NCBI GenBank assembly: GCA_004335835.1
Contig: RWJK01001384.1
Coordinates: 1-64,000 of the forward strand
Direction of reading: 5' to 3'
Source of the DNA: Scenedesmus sp. ARA3
Lineage: Eukaryota; Chlorophyta; Chlorophyceae; Sphaeropleales; Scenedesmaceae
Length of the DNA: 64,000 bases
Both the position numbers and the translations under genes were made by a program. Positions 1 to 10,250 of the stretch are shown here, one piece after another. Below the pieces are notes generated by a model that was not told where the DNA came from, made no database searches, and saw nothing but the letters and a program-made list of their open reading frames with translations. Position 1 is the stretch's first letter, and each line of letters starts with the position of its first letter.

Positions 1-62
1 GCTATCAAACTGAACAGAACAGATACTACACTTGATCTTAGCCAAAAAGCCGAGAAAGGTAT
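1..62 (-). ncRNA. U2: U2 spliceosomal snRNA, 5' part (cut by window edge)
   Basis: The minus strand from 62 down to 1 reads as the first 62 nt of U2 snRNA. It begins AUACCUUUCUCGG and includes the branch-point recognition block GUGUAGUAUCUG, and it matches the plus-strand copy at 2394 base for base across the visible part. U2 pairs with the intron branch point in the spliceosome. The rest lies outside the window, so I cannot tell whether this copy is intact. Its promoter is at 88-172. Confidence 0.95.
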
Positions 63-87
63 GATTGACACAAGGCAGTCCTGCTGG

Positions 88-172
88 TTATAGCCGAGGT
101 GCTGTTACGGAAGTCGAGCGGGCAGCATTGGCTGCCAAAGTAACATGCTGCCACGTCAGCGTAACATGTGCA
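88..172 (-). promoter_or_regulatory. U2 snRNA promoter: upstream element plus TATA-like box
   Basis: Read on the minus strand, an upstream element (140-172, core CTGACGTGGCAGCATGTTAC) is followed after 46 nt by CTATAA (88-93), then after 25 nt by the U2 5' end at 62. The same element, spacing and TATA-like box occur before the other U2 gene. The matched spacing and conservation amid diverged flanks indicate a functional snRNA promoter. It lacks the land-plant element TCCCACATCG. Confidence 0.8.
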
Positions 173-1316
173 GGGCGCAACAGTCATTTTAGCAGGCCTG
201 CCACTGTAAACGACATGCATCAGGCTGGTGAAGTGATGTTGCTCTGGCTGGAACACAGTGCCACTGCAAGGCCAGTCCTTGTGCATGGGACCAGCGCCGC
301 CAGCGCAGCTGCTGTGCTGCCACAGAACGCTGTCGCTGCATCCCAAACTGTGATCGCAAAAACAGCCTGGGTAGTGCCACATATGTGAAAACCTCAGCAA
401 CTGGGCTACACAGTCACAAACAGTGAGGTCGTAGCAAGTATATGAGTTACATCGGGGCGTGTCATGGATTTCACAGACAAAGCAGTTGCTTGGCGCAAAC
501 AAACGCGACACAGAGCTTCCATGCCTCACCGCACGCACGGGCAACAGACAAGCCAAATGACATGCAACCAGCGGTCGCGCACACTGCAGCAGCTGCCTTA
601 AGGTCACTTGCCTGCAAGCTGGCTAGCTGCACACTGACCGCAGCCCACAAATTGGTGCAGTGCCCTGTATGGAACTCACGCATGCAGATGCTGTTGTTGG
701 GCTTACAGCTTCGTGGTGTGCTGGTCAGCACACATGGTGTCCTCAACATGCATGCTGTGGTCACAACTGATGTTGTCATTCGATGTGCATATACACATGC
801 TGCAAAGCTGACGCCTCGTGTGACATAACACGTGCAAGAGCGTACCATGTTGCACACTCATCAGAGCATGTCTGCCAAGCAACCCTGCAGCAGCTGTGTT
901 CATGGCATGACACTTCAGGTGAAACACGTGCTACAAAACACAGGCCTAAGACTGTCTGATCATGCTGAGCAGCTCGCACAGTCAAAGCAACTGCGTTGCA
1001 TGCTGCTTGTCAAAGTCTCAGCACAATGCAAGCCCCTTGTGGCACCAGCAGCGCACCCAACACCAGCCTAGCTGCACCAGCTGCGCAGCGCTGCTGCCAT
1101 GCAACTGCACCCTGCGTCAGCCACAGCCAGCAACAAGCTCCCGGCTGCGCAGCAGCTGCTGTTGCAGTCTTCTGCAGTGCCTGCATGCCGCTGCTGCCGC
1201 ACTGCTGTGCGTCTCCAGCCACCCATGCGCTGCTTCCCACTGGCCGCACCTGCTGGCCAACTGCGCTGGCTGCAGCAACCAACTACCAACTGCTGCTGGT
1301 GCACGCGCATGACTCC
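173..1316. other. Intergenic; no gene recognised
   Basis: Between the minus-strand U2 promoter and the 3' end of the DSS1 gene. Open frames here are short, overlap on both strands and show no family resemblance. The part near 1040-1310 is rich in CTG/CAG triplets, which keeps several frames open by composition. It may hold the 3' UTR of the DSS1 gene next to 1317. Confidence 0.5.
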
Positions 1317-1921
1317 TCAGTCCTTCATGTCCCTGTCTAGCTCCTGCTTCAGCTTGGCCTGGAAGTCCTCGCTGGTGTCTGCATCGTCCCAGTCTGCCTG
1401 CCACAGCTCCTTGCCCTCCTCCTCCTTGCTGGCCTCCAGCTCCTCTGGAACTGCACACACAGGCAGGTGGTGCAGCAAGCACAGCAGCAGGCGCACACAC
1501 AGAGCAGGTTGTTTGCAGGACAGCGCTGTACCACGGCACCCACCAGGTTGCAAAAAATCATCTTGATGTCCAACCAGACCGTCACGGCCAAGATATCTAC
1601 AGATGAAACGACCTGTGTATACGGCTAGATTACTACGCTGCACGCACGAGTGTCACAGAAGACAGGCATGTCTTGCAAGTTGCACTGCTGCTGTACAGCA
1701 AGCTGTTGCCTGGCAACAGCTTGTGAAGCCAGCACGTCTGCAGGTTCTAGTGCACTCTCTGCATCTCTCTGCATAGGTTTTGGGATCAACAAAAGGGATC
1801 AAGGCTGATTCTGTGCAAACGAACCTTCTGCTGCAAACTCCTCGAACTCGTCCTCGCCTTCCAAACTGCTTACAGGCTCCTGCTTCTTCGCCTCTGCTGC
1901 TGCAGGCGCCTTGTCTGTCAT
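1317..1921 (-). CDS. DSS1: DSS1/SEM1, small acidic 26S proteasome lid subunit
   Basis: Two exons on the minus strand: 1921-1825 (ATG at 1921) and 1450-1317 (TGA at 1317), joined in phase 1 across a GT-AG intron, giving 76 aa. The family signature is clear: an acidic EDEFEEF block near residues 23-29, then ELWQADWDDADTSEDF (about 51-66) and a C-terminal LKQELDRD helix, like the two acidic/aromatic binding segments of animal and yeast DSS1. In other eukaryotes the protein binds the Rpn3-Rpn7 lid of the proteasome, BRCA2-type recombination proteins and the TREX-2 mRNA export complex. Length matches the family (about 70-90 aa). The tryptophan usual just after FEEF is absent because the exon boundary falls there. 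It lies between the two U2 snRNA genes. Confidence 0.9.
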
Positions 1922-2284
1922 GATTGTGATGTTTTTTGTTGACTAGGCTGAGCTACAGCTAAAAACAGGCACGGTCTGTTGACGGAAGAGAAGAAGCTGG
2001 TCCCAGAACAGTACACGACTGCTGCGATCACACCTTGAGTCGAAGTGCTGTTTTTTGCATGTCTTACAGAAACTGCATCTCTAATTTGCCAGCAGTACGC
2101 CGCATGACAACATACCATGACCGTAGAACCCTCATGAGGTGATCAGCAAGGGGGTCAGCAGCAGCACATGCCCCCATGCTCGTGCCAAGCGAGGCTGCTG
2201 CTTACTAGACGGAGCAACATCTGTAAAACAGCCTTGTAGGCCGCCGTTTTTGTGCAAGCGCCAGCTCACATGCATCCTGCAGTC

Positions 2285-2368
2285 TGCACATGTTGGCTGA
2301 CGTGGCAGCATGTTACAGCATGAGCTGTGCAGTGCCTATTGAGCTGCCAGTGAGTGGTTCGGCTATAA
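2285..2368 (+). promoter_or_regulatory. U2 snRNA promoter: upstream element plus TATA-like box
   Basis: The element at 2285-2316 (core CTGACGTGGCAGCATGTTAC) matches the one before the minus-strand U2 gene with one 1-nt indel and a mismatch or two. Exactly 46 nt later comes CTATAA (2363-2368), and 25 nt after that the U2 5' end at 2394. Land-plant Pol II snRNA genes also use an upstream element and a TATA box near -30, but the upstream element here has a different sequence. Confidence 0.8.
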
Positions 2369-2393
2369 GCAGCAGGGCTACCCTGGTTCAAGT

Positions 2394-2583
2394 ATACCTT
2401 TCTCGGCTTTTTGGCTAAGATCAAGTGTAGTATCTGTTCTGTTCAGTTTGATAGCTGAACTGGTGGACATTGTCCACCATGCTATCTCACTAATCTTTCT
2501 GGGTGGAGTGACCAACGGGGGCTTGCTCCCAGGTTGCTCGCGCTTGTCCTTGGTATTGCACTACCGCCAAGGATGAGCACACC
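2394..2583 (+). ncRNA. U2: U2 spliceosomal snRNA, complete
   Basis: About 190 nt with every U2 landmark: 5' AUACCUUUCUCGG, the branch-point binding segment GUGUAGUAUCUG (about 2426-2437), a stem-IIb hairpin of GGUGGACA with UGUCCACC, a region where the Sm site is expected (2491-2502, AAUCUUUCUGG), and the 3' stem-loops including CUUGGUAUUGCACUACCGCCAAGG, the loop bound by U2A'/U2B'' in other species. The 5' end is set by homology and by the TATA spacing; the 3' end is approximate. The Sm site is interrupted by cytosines compared with the usual AU4-6G. Confidence 0.95.
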
Positions 2584-2970
2584 ATTTATATTCAATCAAA
2601 TCTTTAAGTGCCTGGCCAACTATGCATTGCTAGCATGATCTGCCATCCTGGCATGAACTGCAGTTGATGCATGCACTTGGAATGCCTCATGCACGCTCTG
2701 CCGCATTGATGAAACTTGGGAAGGCATGTTGCCAGGCCAACACCACTTGTGAATTTACCTTTGCCAGCTGCTGTCAGCCAAGATGTACGTGGGTCTTCCA
2801 TCAGTGCATCAGCTTGATGGTCAGCAGCTGCACCTGTGTAGACACGGCCTAATGGGGGCCATCATCATCATGTTGAGATTTCAGCCATCGGCCTCGCACC
2901 CCACTGAAGCAGCAACACCAGCATGACCTGTCACACTAGTCTGCCATGACACAGGGCCGCCTGGGTCCCT
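2584..2970. other. Intergenic between U2 and the Ppx/GppA gene 3' end
   Basis: Short open frames only. It follows the U2 3' end (AT-richer sequence at 2581-2605) and includes the likely 3' UTR of the minus-strand phosphatase gene. Nothing else recognised. Confidence 0.5.
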
Positions 2971-3974
2971 TCATAGCAAGCTGCTGCTTGCTTGGGCTGT
3001 GCCAGCAACGTGTTGGTCCTGCTGCAGCCGCAGCATTACTCCATCTAGCAGGTCTGCATCGCTGACCAGCACTGACTGCGCCCCCAGGCAGCGCATGACT
3101 GCCAGAACACCAGCACAGCCTGCTGCCAGGCTGGACGCACGCGCAGCTGTCAGCCAAGGGAAGTCTTGCAGCAGCCTGCAGCAGCAGCAGAGGCACAGCA
3201 GCAGCGGCGGCAGCGGCAGCGGAGGGATGGTTTGGGTAGGCTGTGGATGCACGTTCAATGCAGTGCAGGGAAGCTTGAATGGTGACAGACACAGCGCTAC
3301 AAGCATATGCATAGCTGTAGTGATGTTGCAGCAACGCTGCTCCCGCCACAGCAGATCCGGGAGGTGTATAAAGTCATTGTGCAGCAATTGCGCGAGCATG
3401 GAATGCACTCAGTTGCTGCATCCTGCTGCAGTGTGCGGCAGCCAGCAGCCCGTGAGCTGCTGATCTCAACAGCCACCAGGACATGCAGCTCTTCTGGCAC
3501 AGCGGCGTAAAGAGCAAAGGAGACAGCACCATCCTGCAGTGCACTGGCTGTACCTTACCTGGTGCAGCATATGTAACCTTCTCTGTGCCTACTGGTGAGA
3601 ACTTCGCATGATGCTATGCTGCCGGGCAGCCGGGCCTACATGAACAGCCCCACTCGGAGTGCCAGGAGACTTTGGCGGGGGTCTTCTGGCTCAGCATTGC
3701 TTGAAGGTGCGCAGCTGTGCATGACCAGCGTCCTTTGGAATCCTGGCTTTGTCTAGAATTTGCCATTTTACATGTGTGGTGCACCCGCCCCACCCACGCA
3801 CCTTTGCTTGCCTTCCTCCAGCACCAGCTGCTGCAGCAGGCCCTGCACCTCTGACTGACGCAGGCTGCTCATGTGCACCCGCGCATGCTCATACTCAAGC
3901 AGCTGCAGCTTCAGCGCTGCCAGGGTGGTGATGGTGCCGCCAGTGCCAATCACTACATGCTGACTAATTCCCGG

Positions 3975-4016
<42 letters not shown>

Positions 4017-4109
4017 TTTGGTTGTCGACTGCAATTCCTTGTAAGTGCTGATCACGGGAAGTGTTTGACTTGCATGTACTGCCAAGATTGCGTCTGCTGC
4101 CTGCAGCAA

Positions 4110-4143
<34 letters not shown>

Positions 4144-5531
4144 GCACCTGCTTCTGCTGTTGAGCTGCCTGCTTGTATGGACAAGCAACCTAGTGGTATC
4201 GAGCAGATGTGCTGCGGCGGCTGCCCAGCGATACCTGCAGCATACAACAGAAGCATGCAAAGAAGGCAACCTGTCAGTTGGTGCTACGCCTGGCTCCGGC
4301 CAAAGAACAAAGAAAAGACAGCACAGTGCAGCATATAGCCTTAAAGCATGCAGTGACATAACTTGTCCTACACACAGAGCGCTTTCTGAAGCAATTTTGT
4401 TTGTGCGTTGGCAGCATCAGCAAAACAGCAGCGTGCAACACCCGCTGCATGTCCACTGTATGTGCAGCGCAACACGCCGATCAGCAATGGCTCCAGCCGC
4501 CTGCTTACCTGCTGCAAACTCTGTCGAGCGCCCTCCCAGGTCAAACACCAGGCAGCAGCAACTGCTGCTGCCGCCGCTGACGCTGGCGCTGCTGCTGCTG
4601 CTGTAGGCCAGGCCTGAGGTAGCACCAATGAATGCTAGGCGCCCCTCCTCTTCACCTGCAGCAGCCATGAGTTCATATGCATTTCTCGACTGCTGCGTGA
4701 ACAGTGGCAAGCGCTGAGCAGCTGTGCTGAAGCAGGCAACCTCATACCTTGTGCTTACATGTGCAAAGTAGTAGTGCCAAGAAAGAGTACCACGTACACG
4801 CATTGCAACTGCAGCCCACCTGACAATATTTGCACCGGGCAGCCCAGGATAGCTGCTGCTGCAGCAGCAACTTGCTGCGCATTGGCTGCATCCCGGACTG
4901 CAGCAGTAGCAACAGCAGCAAGGCCCAGCACATAGTGCTTGTCCAGCACAGCTCGGTGCTCCTGCAGGGCCGCCAAGGTGGCTGCTGCAGCAGACGCAGC
5001 CAGCTCTTGCTGCTGCTGCTGCTGCTGCTGCTGTGGTGCAGCTGCTGCTGCTGGACCTGTGACAGCTGCTGGCAATGGTGCCCCCAGGTGTGTGTCCCTT
5101 GTGAGGCGAGCCTGCAAGTGGAAGATTGATGTGGCAAGGCCGCATTAGGCATAGCATTAGGCACAAAAGGCACCTGCCTGCTGGGAACTGATCCAACAGA
5201 AGCGTCCCTCTGATAGGGTTGCATGACTAGCTGTTCGATCGTGGCAACTCTACATTGGCTGGGATATGCCATGAATGAGATGGGGTTGGTGGTGTTGACA
5301 AGCAGCTAGACTCTGCATCATGGCATAGGTTCAAACCAACTGTGATTCTGGTGCAGGCCACCAGTACTCACCACATCAGCCGATCCAGCAGCATCGCTGA
5401 GCAGCAAGCGGGTCGAATGGGACCCCAGTTCCACCACGGCATACACGCTGCTGCCTCCAAAGCTGCTTGTACTGTCTGGCACTGTACCTGCTGCAGGTGC
5501 AGGTGCAGGTGCAGCAGCAGCAGGTGCAGGT

Positions 5532-5583
<52 letters not shown>

Positions 5584-5956
5584 CAGCAGCTGCCTCTGCA
5601 GCTGTCAGCACTGCCTCCCATTCGCTCGCCTCCCTGCTGCTTGCTGGTGCAGGGTGCGGCACATACGTTGCTGCAGCACCAGCAGCTGCTGAGCTATCTG
5701 CATCGTAGCTGCTGGTGTGATGGTTAAGTGCTGAGCTCCAGTCTTCACACCAACTTGTCATGCAGTGCACTGCAATGCTACTGCGCTGCTGCTGCTGCTG
5801 CTGCTGCTGTGGACTGAAATACCGTTTCTGCCGTGCTGCGGGTGGCTTTTTGAGCAATCGAACAGCAACTGCCGATGTACTCGAGCTTGCAAAGTCGAGC
5901 GGCGACAGTAGGCCAGGTAGCTGGGTTCGAGCAACAAGGCGCGTGCACTGGTGCAT
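2971..5956 (-). CDS. Ppx/GppA-family exopolyphosphatase-like protein
   Basis: Five minus-strand exons with consistent phases: 5956-5372, 5111-4820, 4655-4509, 4234-3802, 3175-2971; 553 aa. Family motifs occur in order: VELGSHSTRLLL (about 174-185, first phosphate-binding loop), AAVATAAVRDA, SGEEEGRLAF (about 292), LVFDLGGRSTEF (about 327-338), IGTGGTITTLAAL, and a C-terminal VSDADLLDG block. The family hydrolyses inorganic polyphosphate or pppGpp. The first 50 residues (ARTQL, RLLKKPPAARQKRYF) are basic and Ser/Ala-rich, suggesting organelle targeting. Oddities: Glu replaces the usual Asp of the first loop, and long poly-Ala and poly-Gln tracts lie between and inside domains. The frame opens slightly upstream, but 5956 is its first ATG. 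Substrate (polyP or pppGpp) cannot be decided. Confidence 0.85.
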
Positions 5957-6912
5957 CTTCAACCAGCGCAGGGCTGCCAATGGCTAAGATCGGCGACAAC
6001 TACCTTTTACGTGAGGATACGTCCAGAGTCAAGTGCAGGCAGCTGTGCTAGACACCAATGGCATGTCCAGGGTTCTGCCATCTACTAGTTACAGAATCAC
6101 TGAGCACTGGTATACACCCAAGGCGCACGACACGTTGCAGAAACCATGGATCTATCGCCTCATGCTAATTTCACGGCCGCCTGGCGCATGGTGCAAGCCC
6201 ATGTTTAATGTACATAAGATGCTGCCACCCAACCATGGTTGCACATGCATTTGCTGACGCAGCAGCAGCAAGGGACGCACGCTTAAATAGATACCAAGCT
6301 GTATCGACATCGTGCTCGTGGGGGAAACGCATCTACAGCTGCAGGTGGTGTTTTTGCACCCGTTGTGATAGAACACCCTGCTCATTGTCTGCAGGCAACC
6401 AGCCCCTGCTGCAGCAATTGCTGGCAAGCGTACGATCGCTCATACCACATAAAGGTGCGGCACAACAGCAGCAGCAGCAGAAGAAATCCCATATGATTAT
6501 GCTGTCTCAAAACCGCACATGCACAGCAGCAGCTCACAAATCTGATTGCCAGGCGAGGCCTGCAACTGCTCTCTTGGCTGCTGATCACCCCCAAAGGCAG
6601 CATTTTGAGCCCTACCATCACATGCTGCTTTCACTGCAACAACTGAAGCGTTGCTCAGCCTTCATGCCACTTACTGTGCAAACTATGTACAGACAGATGC
6701 ACAAAACACAACCAGTGCAAACGCACTACCAGCCACACCACCACTGTGTGACGCAGTGTGAAGACACACATCTGCACAGCAACCCATGTGCAGTCTCGAC
6801 GTATGAACAGCCTCTGCTTCAGAAACAGCTTCTGAAAAGGCTGCTAGAACTACACATATAACACACATGCACACTAAAACTACATCCAACCAAAAGTAAC
6901 GACAGCAAACAC
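5957..6912. other. Intergenic; no gene recognised
   Basis: Lies between the 5' end of the phosphatase gene and the 3' end of the next minus-strand gene. Open frames on the plus strand (6208-6861) show no family features and no convincing splice structure. Probably promoter plus 3' UTR. Confidence 0.4.
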
Positions 6913-8379
6913 CTACAGCTCCTGCGGCTGGGAGCTGGCACTCACCAAGCTACCCAACGACGCCTGCTTGCTGCTGGCAGAAACAAACATAGCCCTCTCC
7001 AAATCATCCTCCTCTGCTGCTGCTGCATCCGCTGCTGCTGCGCCTAACGCTCCAGCCAGCAGTGGCGCCGTTATTTCCGGCCCCACCCCTTCTGGTGCTT
7101 CCTGGCTGGCTACCCAGCTGGCTACTGCCATGCGCTGCTGCATCTGCTGCTGGTGCAGCACGGAGCGCGCCAGCGCTACAGCCGGGTCGCTGTTGGCGGG
7201 CTGCAGCATGACGCTGCGGTTGATCCACACCTGGCAGGCAGATACGGCAGCAAGGGTAACAAAGGCGCAAAGAAGGTGATGTTCAGCTGTGGGCGTATAC
7301 AGCGGCGAGTGACACGATGTTCTGAAATGCCCGTATGACTGTGTCATAGAACAGAGCATGGCAACAGAGCATTTCACACCGGCTGCAGAGCACTGGTGTG
7401 CTGTAGTGGTGTGTCCCTGCTGTACTTACCTGCAAAAAGCCATGCACAGTTCCTGCTGCTGCCAGCCACATGAATAGCTGCTACATTCGACGCTGACCTC
7501 TGTACCTTGCCAGAACCAGCTACAACAACACCCCCAGCTGCTCACCAGTGCAAACATGAACCAGGTCATAAACACTCCCAGCAGTTCCGCAGCAATCAGC
7601 GTAGGCACGTGGTACGTCACCCCCGTATCAGCCACAAGGAACTTCCTCCCGTGCGCCAGCTGGTACGCAAACACGGCCTTTACCGCCAGATACGCGCTCA
7701 TGCCGGCTTCTGCAAGTGCCGTTAGGCTCACGCCCAGCCAGGAAAGTGCTGCAGGGATGCCCAGCAGTGGTAGCAGCACCAGGCAGCCTCGAAGAACTGT
7801 CAGCAGTACGATATCTCCGAGGCCTGCTGCGATATTGGTGTGGGGGTCGCCTGTCATGGGTAGTAGGGCGCGCCAGAGCGGGCCTTCGTATGACATGAGG
7901 ACGAGCCCAAGTGTGGCGACTGTGGCAGCGAGGACAGTAGAAAAGAGCAAGCGGTGGATGTGTAGAGCAGGCGGGTAGAGCAGGTGTAAGGCACCGCTGA
8001 GCAGCGGTGATGTGCATGAGTGGTGTAGCGTATGGTGACAGGCAAGGGCAGCTGGCGTGGACTGTCAGGCCGGCTGGCTGGGAGTGTGGTGAAGGACCTC
8101 TGCTACATGCACTGTTGTTATGTTTGCATGCAGAGCACTGTAGTGCGGCGCATGCGTGAGCACACTGGCACACAACAATGCTTGACATGCAACTGCACAT
8201 TGGTCAATGCACGCAGCAGCCCGCCTGCACTGCCATGCAGGCAAGAGATGCGGACGCTGCTCAGCAGAGACATTCAAAAACTGCTAGACAGTGACCGCCG
8301 GTTGTTCACCACACTGCACATGCTTACCAGCATCGAACGTGATGCTGAGTGCTAGTGCAGCAGGTGCCAGCGCGTCCAT
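6913..8379 (-). CDS. Small multi-pass membrane protein, unknown family
   Basis: Three minus-strand exons with compatible phases: 8379-8328 (ATG at 8379), 8051-7546 and 7230-6913 (stop at 6913); 291 aa. I do not recognise the family. Visible features: a short Ala/His-rich N-terminus; hydrophobic segments LLFSTVLAATVATLGLVLMS, IVLLTVLRGCLVLLPLLG, an Ala/Leu-rich helix pair, and LIAAELLGVFMTWFMFALV, suggesting four or five membrane spans; then a soluble tail of about 105 residues that is Gln/Ala-rich, acidic and ends SSQPQEL. Exon 1 is only 52 nt. The first two exons are supported by splice consensus and phase rather than homology, so the N-terminus is less certain than the rest. Confidence 0.6.
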
Positions 8380-9782
8380 GCTGCTGCCGCGGCCCTGGGC
8401 CAGCACTGCTCTAGCCGTGCGAGCTTCTGCTACTTAGAGCTAACGGTCAGTGCACAAGGTACAAAGCAGCAACTGCATTCACAAGTGTTGCAGCTCTGTG
8501 CTGCCTGTGCTGCCTGGAGTGTTGATGGGTACTGCTGCTGATGTTGGTGCTACTGCTGATGGAAAGGTAGTGTACGTGTCCAGTGACCGAGCCCACGCTT
8601 TGAGGTGAACGTAATGCCTGAACGTATTTGCGACTCAGCAACAGAGCGCAGCTCGACACTGTAGCAAGCACGAGCTCACCACGTGGCGCAGCAACGATCG
8701 CTCAAACTGATGGCAGAACAATCAAGCACAAGAAACGAAGCACCGGACGTAAACGACCAACAACGATACGAGGCTTTGCCAGCCTGTCAATTTGCAAGTA
8801 TGACACAAGAGGGACAAGCCCTATGAAGTGGCGGGCGCTGCCAACACTTCATACGAACCCCGCAGGTCAACCAGCAACTAGATACCCGCTGACAACGTTT
8901 GCCCGCGCACACGCTGCGGCTACCTGTTTCGCCTGTCGTTCGCGGTCAGCTTGCTACTGCTACTGTTGTGGCGGGTGCCGGTGTGCTGCTTTCGCCAGCA
9001 GAGCGCAGCACCGAGAACTACAGCTGCTGGAGTCGCATGGTGCAGTTTCAAACAGCTCAGGCACCTGCAGGCCTGCTGCTGAGGCAATCCAACAGCTCTG
9101 GAAGCGAGCAGCTTGAGTTCCAGCTGCGGGGCAGGAGCCAGGCCCCGCCCTTCTGCTCTCTTACTCTCTCTGCAGCAGCTGCAACCACAGTGAGTTGTCA
9201 GACAGCGAAAGCTTTTGTGTGGAGTCCTGTTTGCATCAAGCAGCTGGCTGAGTGGGTTGCAGCCGCTTCCTGCAGAAGCTGCTGGTTGGACACTCAGAGG
9301 GCTAGTGTGCCTGGTCAACTGCATCTGCTGCAGCCACAAGCACGCAGTGCATGGTGCATGCAGCTGAATCCACAGCAGTTACGCATCGTCAGGCTAACTG
9401 CCTGTTGTTCTGCTGGTGTGGTGGCTGCAGGCGTCAGCTAACGGCTTGCAGCTGCTGCCTGTTGGGTCAAACAGGGGTGAGCGGGCAGGGAGGGTTGCTG
9501 GCCTCTTGTGCTGCAGCAGCAGCAGCAGCAGTGCATGTGTGTGCACATGCGGCGGCCGCAAGCTACAGAGATTAACCTGCTGCACAATTCATTTTCTAAT
9601 CAGTTTATATGTATCGCATCAAGTGGCAGCTGCATCAGTGATGAGCAACATGCGGAGTTTAAAACACCAAGTTTGCACTGTGTTGTACGTTGCATGTCAG
9701 CACAACAACAGCAGCACCAACCATGGCTGGACTGGGCGCTGAAAGAGATAATGTTTTGTGTGTTTTCTGGTGTGCCCTGCAG
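8380..9782. other. Region holding the unresolved 5' end of the RUS gene
   Basis: Probably a shared promoter region between the divergent membrane-protein gene and the RUS gene, plus the first RUS exon(s). One candidate first exon is 9037-9415 (ATG at 9037, donor GTGTGG), which ends in phase 1 as exon 9783-9869 requires and would give a 608-aa protein. Its sequence is not recognisably conserved, so I do not include it in the model. Confidence 0.4.
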
Positions 9783-9876
9783 GCGGCAAGCAGCAGCAGT
9801 TTGCATGGGATGGCAGCAAGGTCATTGCCATCAACAAGGCCCTGCTAGATGAGGGCTACACAGCAGCAGGTGGGGG

Positions 9877-9927
<51 letters not shown>

Positions 9928-10189
9928 CCAGCAGCAGGGTGAAGCATGCATGTAAGTCATGGGCACAGCCACTGGTCAGGTGTAGCACAGCAGCGGGCAT
10001 CATGGAAATGATCCTCACGGCTTCATACGTTGCATGTAGCCGCCAGCCAGAAGCAGCAGCAGAGGTAGCGAGAGCAGCGGCAGCAGACTTGTGTTGTTGT
10101 GTCTCGCAGTTGCTTCATAGTTAGGTTGCTACAGAGGCTTGTGACTGGGAATGTGATGCACATGAGCAGTGCACGGCCTGCTGAGTCAT

Positions 10190-10250
<61 letters not shown>

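Noticed and set aside
5467..5692. Plus-strand poly-Gln/Cys ORFs opposite the Ppx/GppA gene
   Set aside because: They are the antisense reading of the poly-Ala tract of the real gene.
5957..5980. Upstream extension of the Ppx/GppA first exon to 5980
   Set aside because: The frame there begins with TTG right after a stop; the first ATG is at 5956.
8628..9116. 162-codon open frame upstream of RUS
   Set aside because: No ATG at the start of the frame, no conserved blocks and no phase-compatible donor that I could defend.
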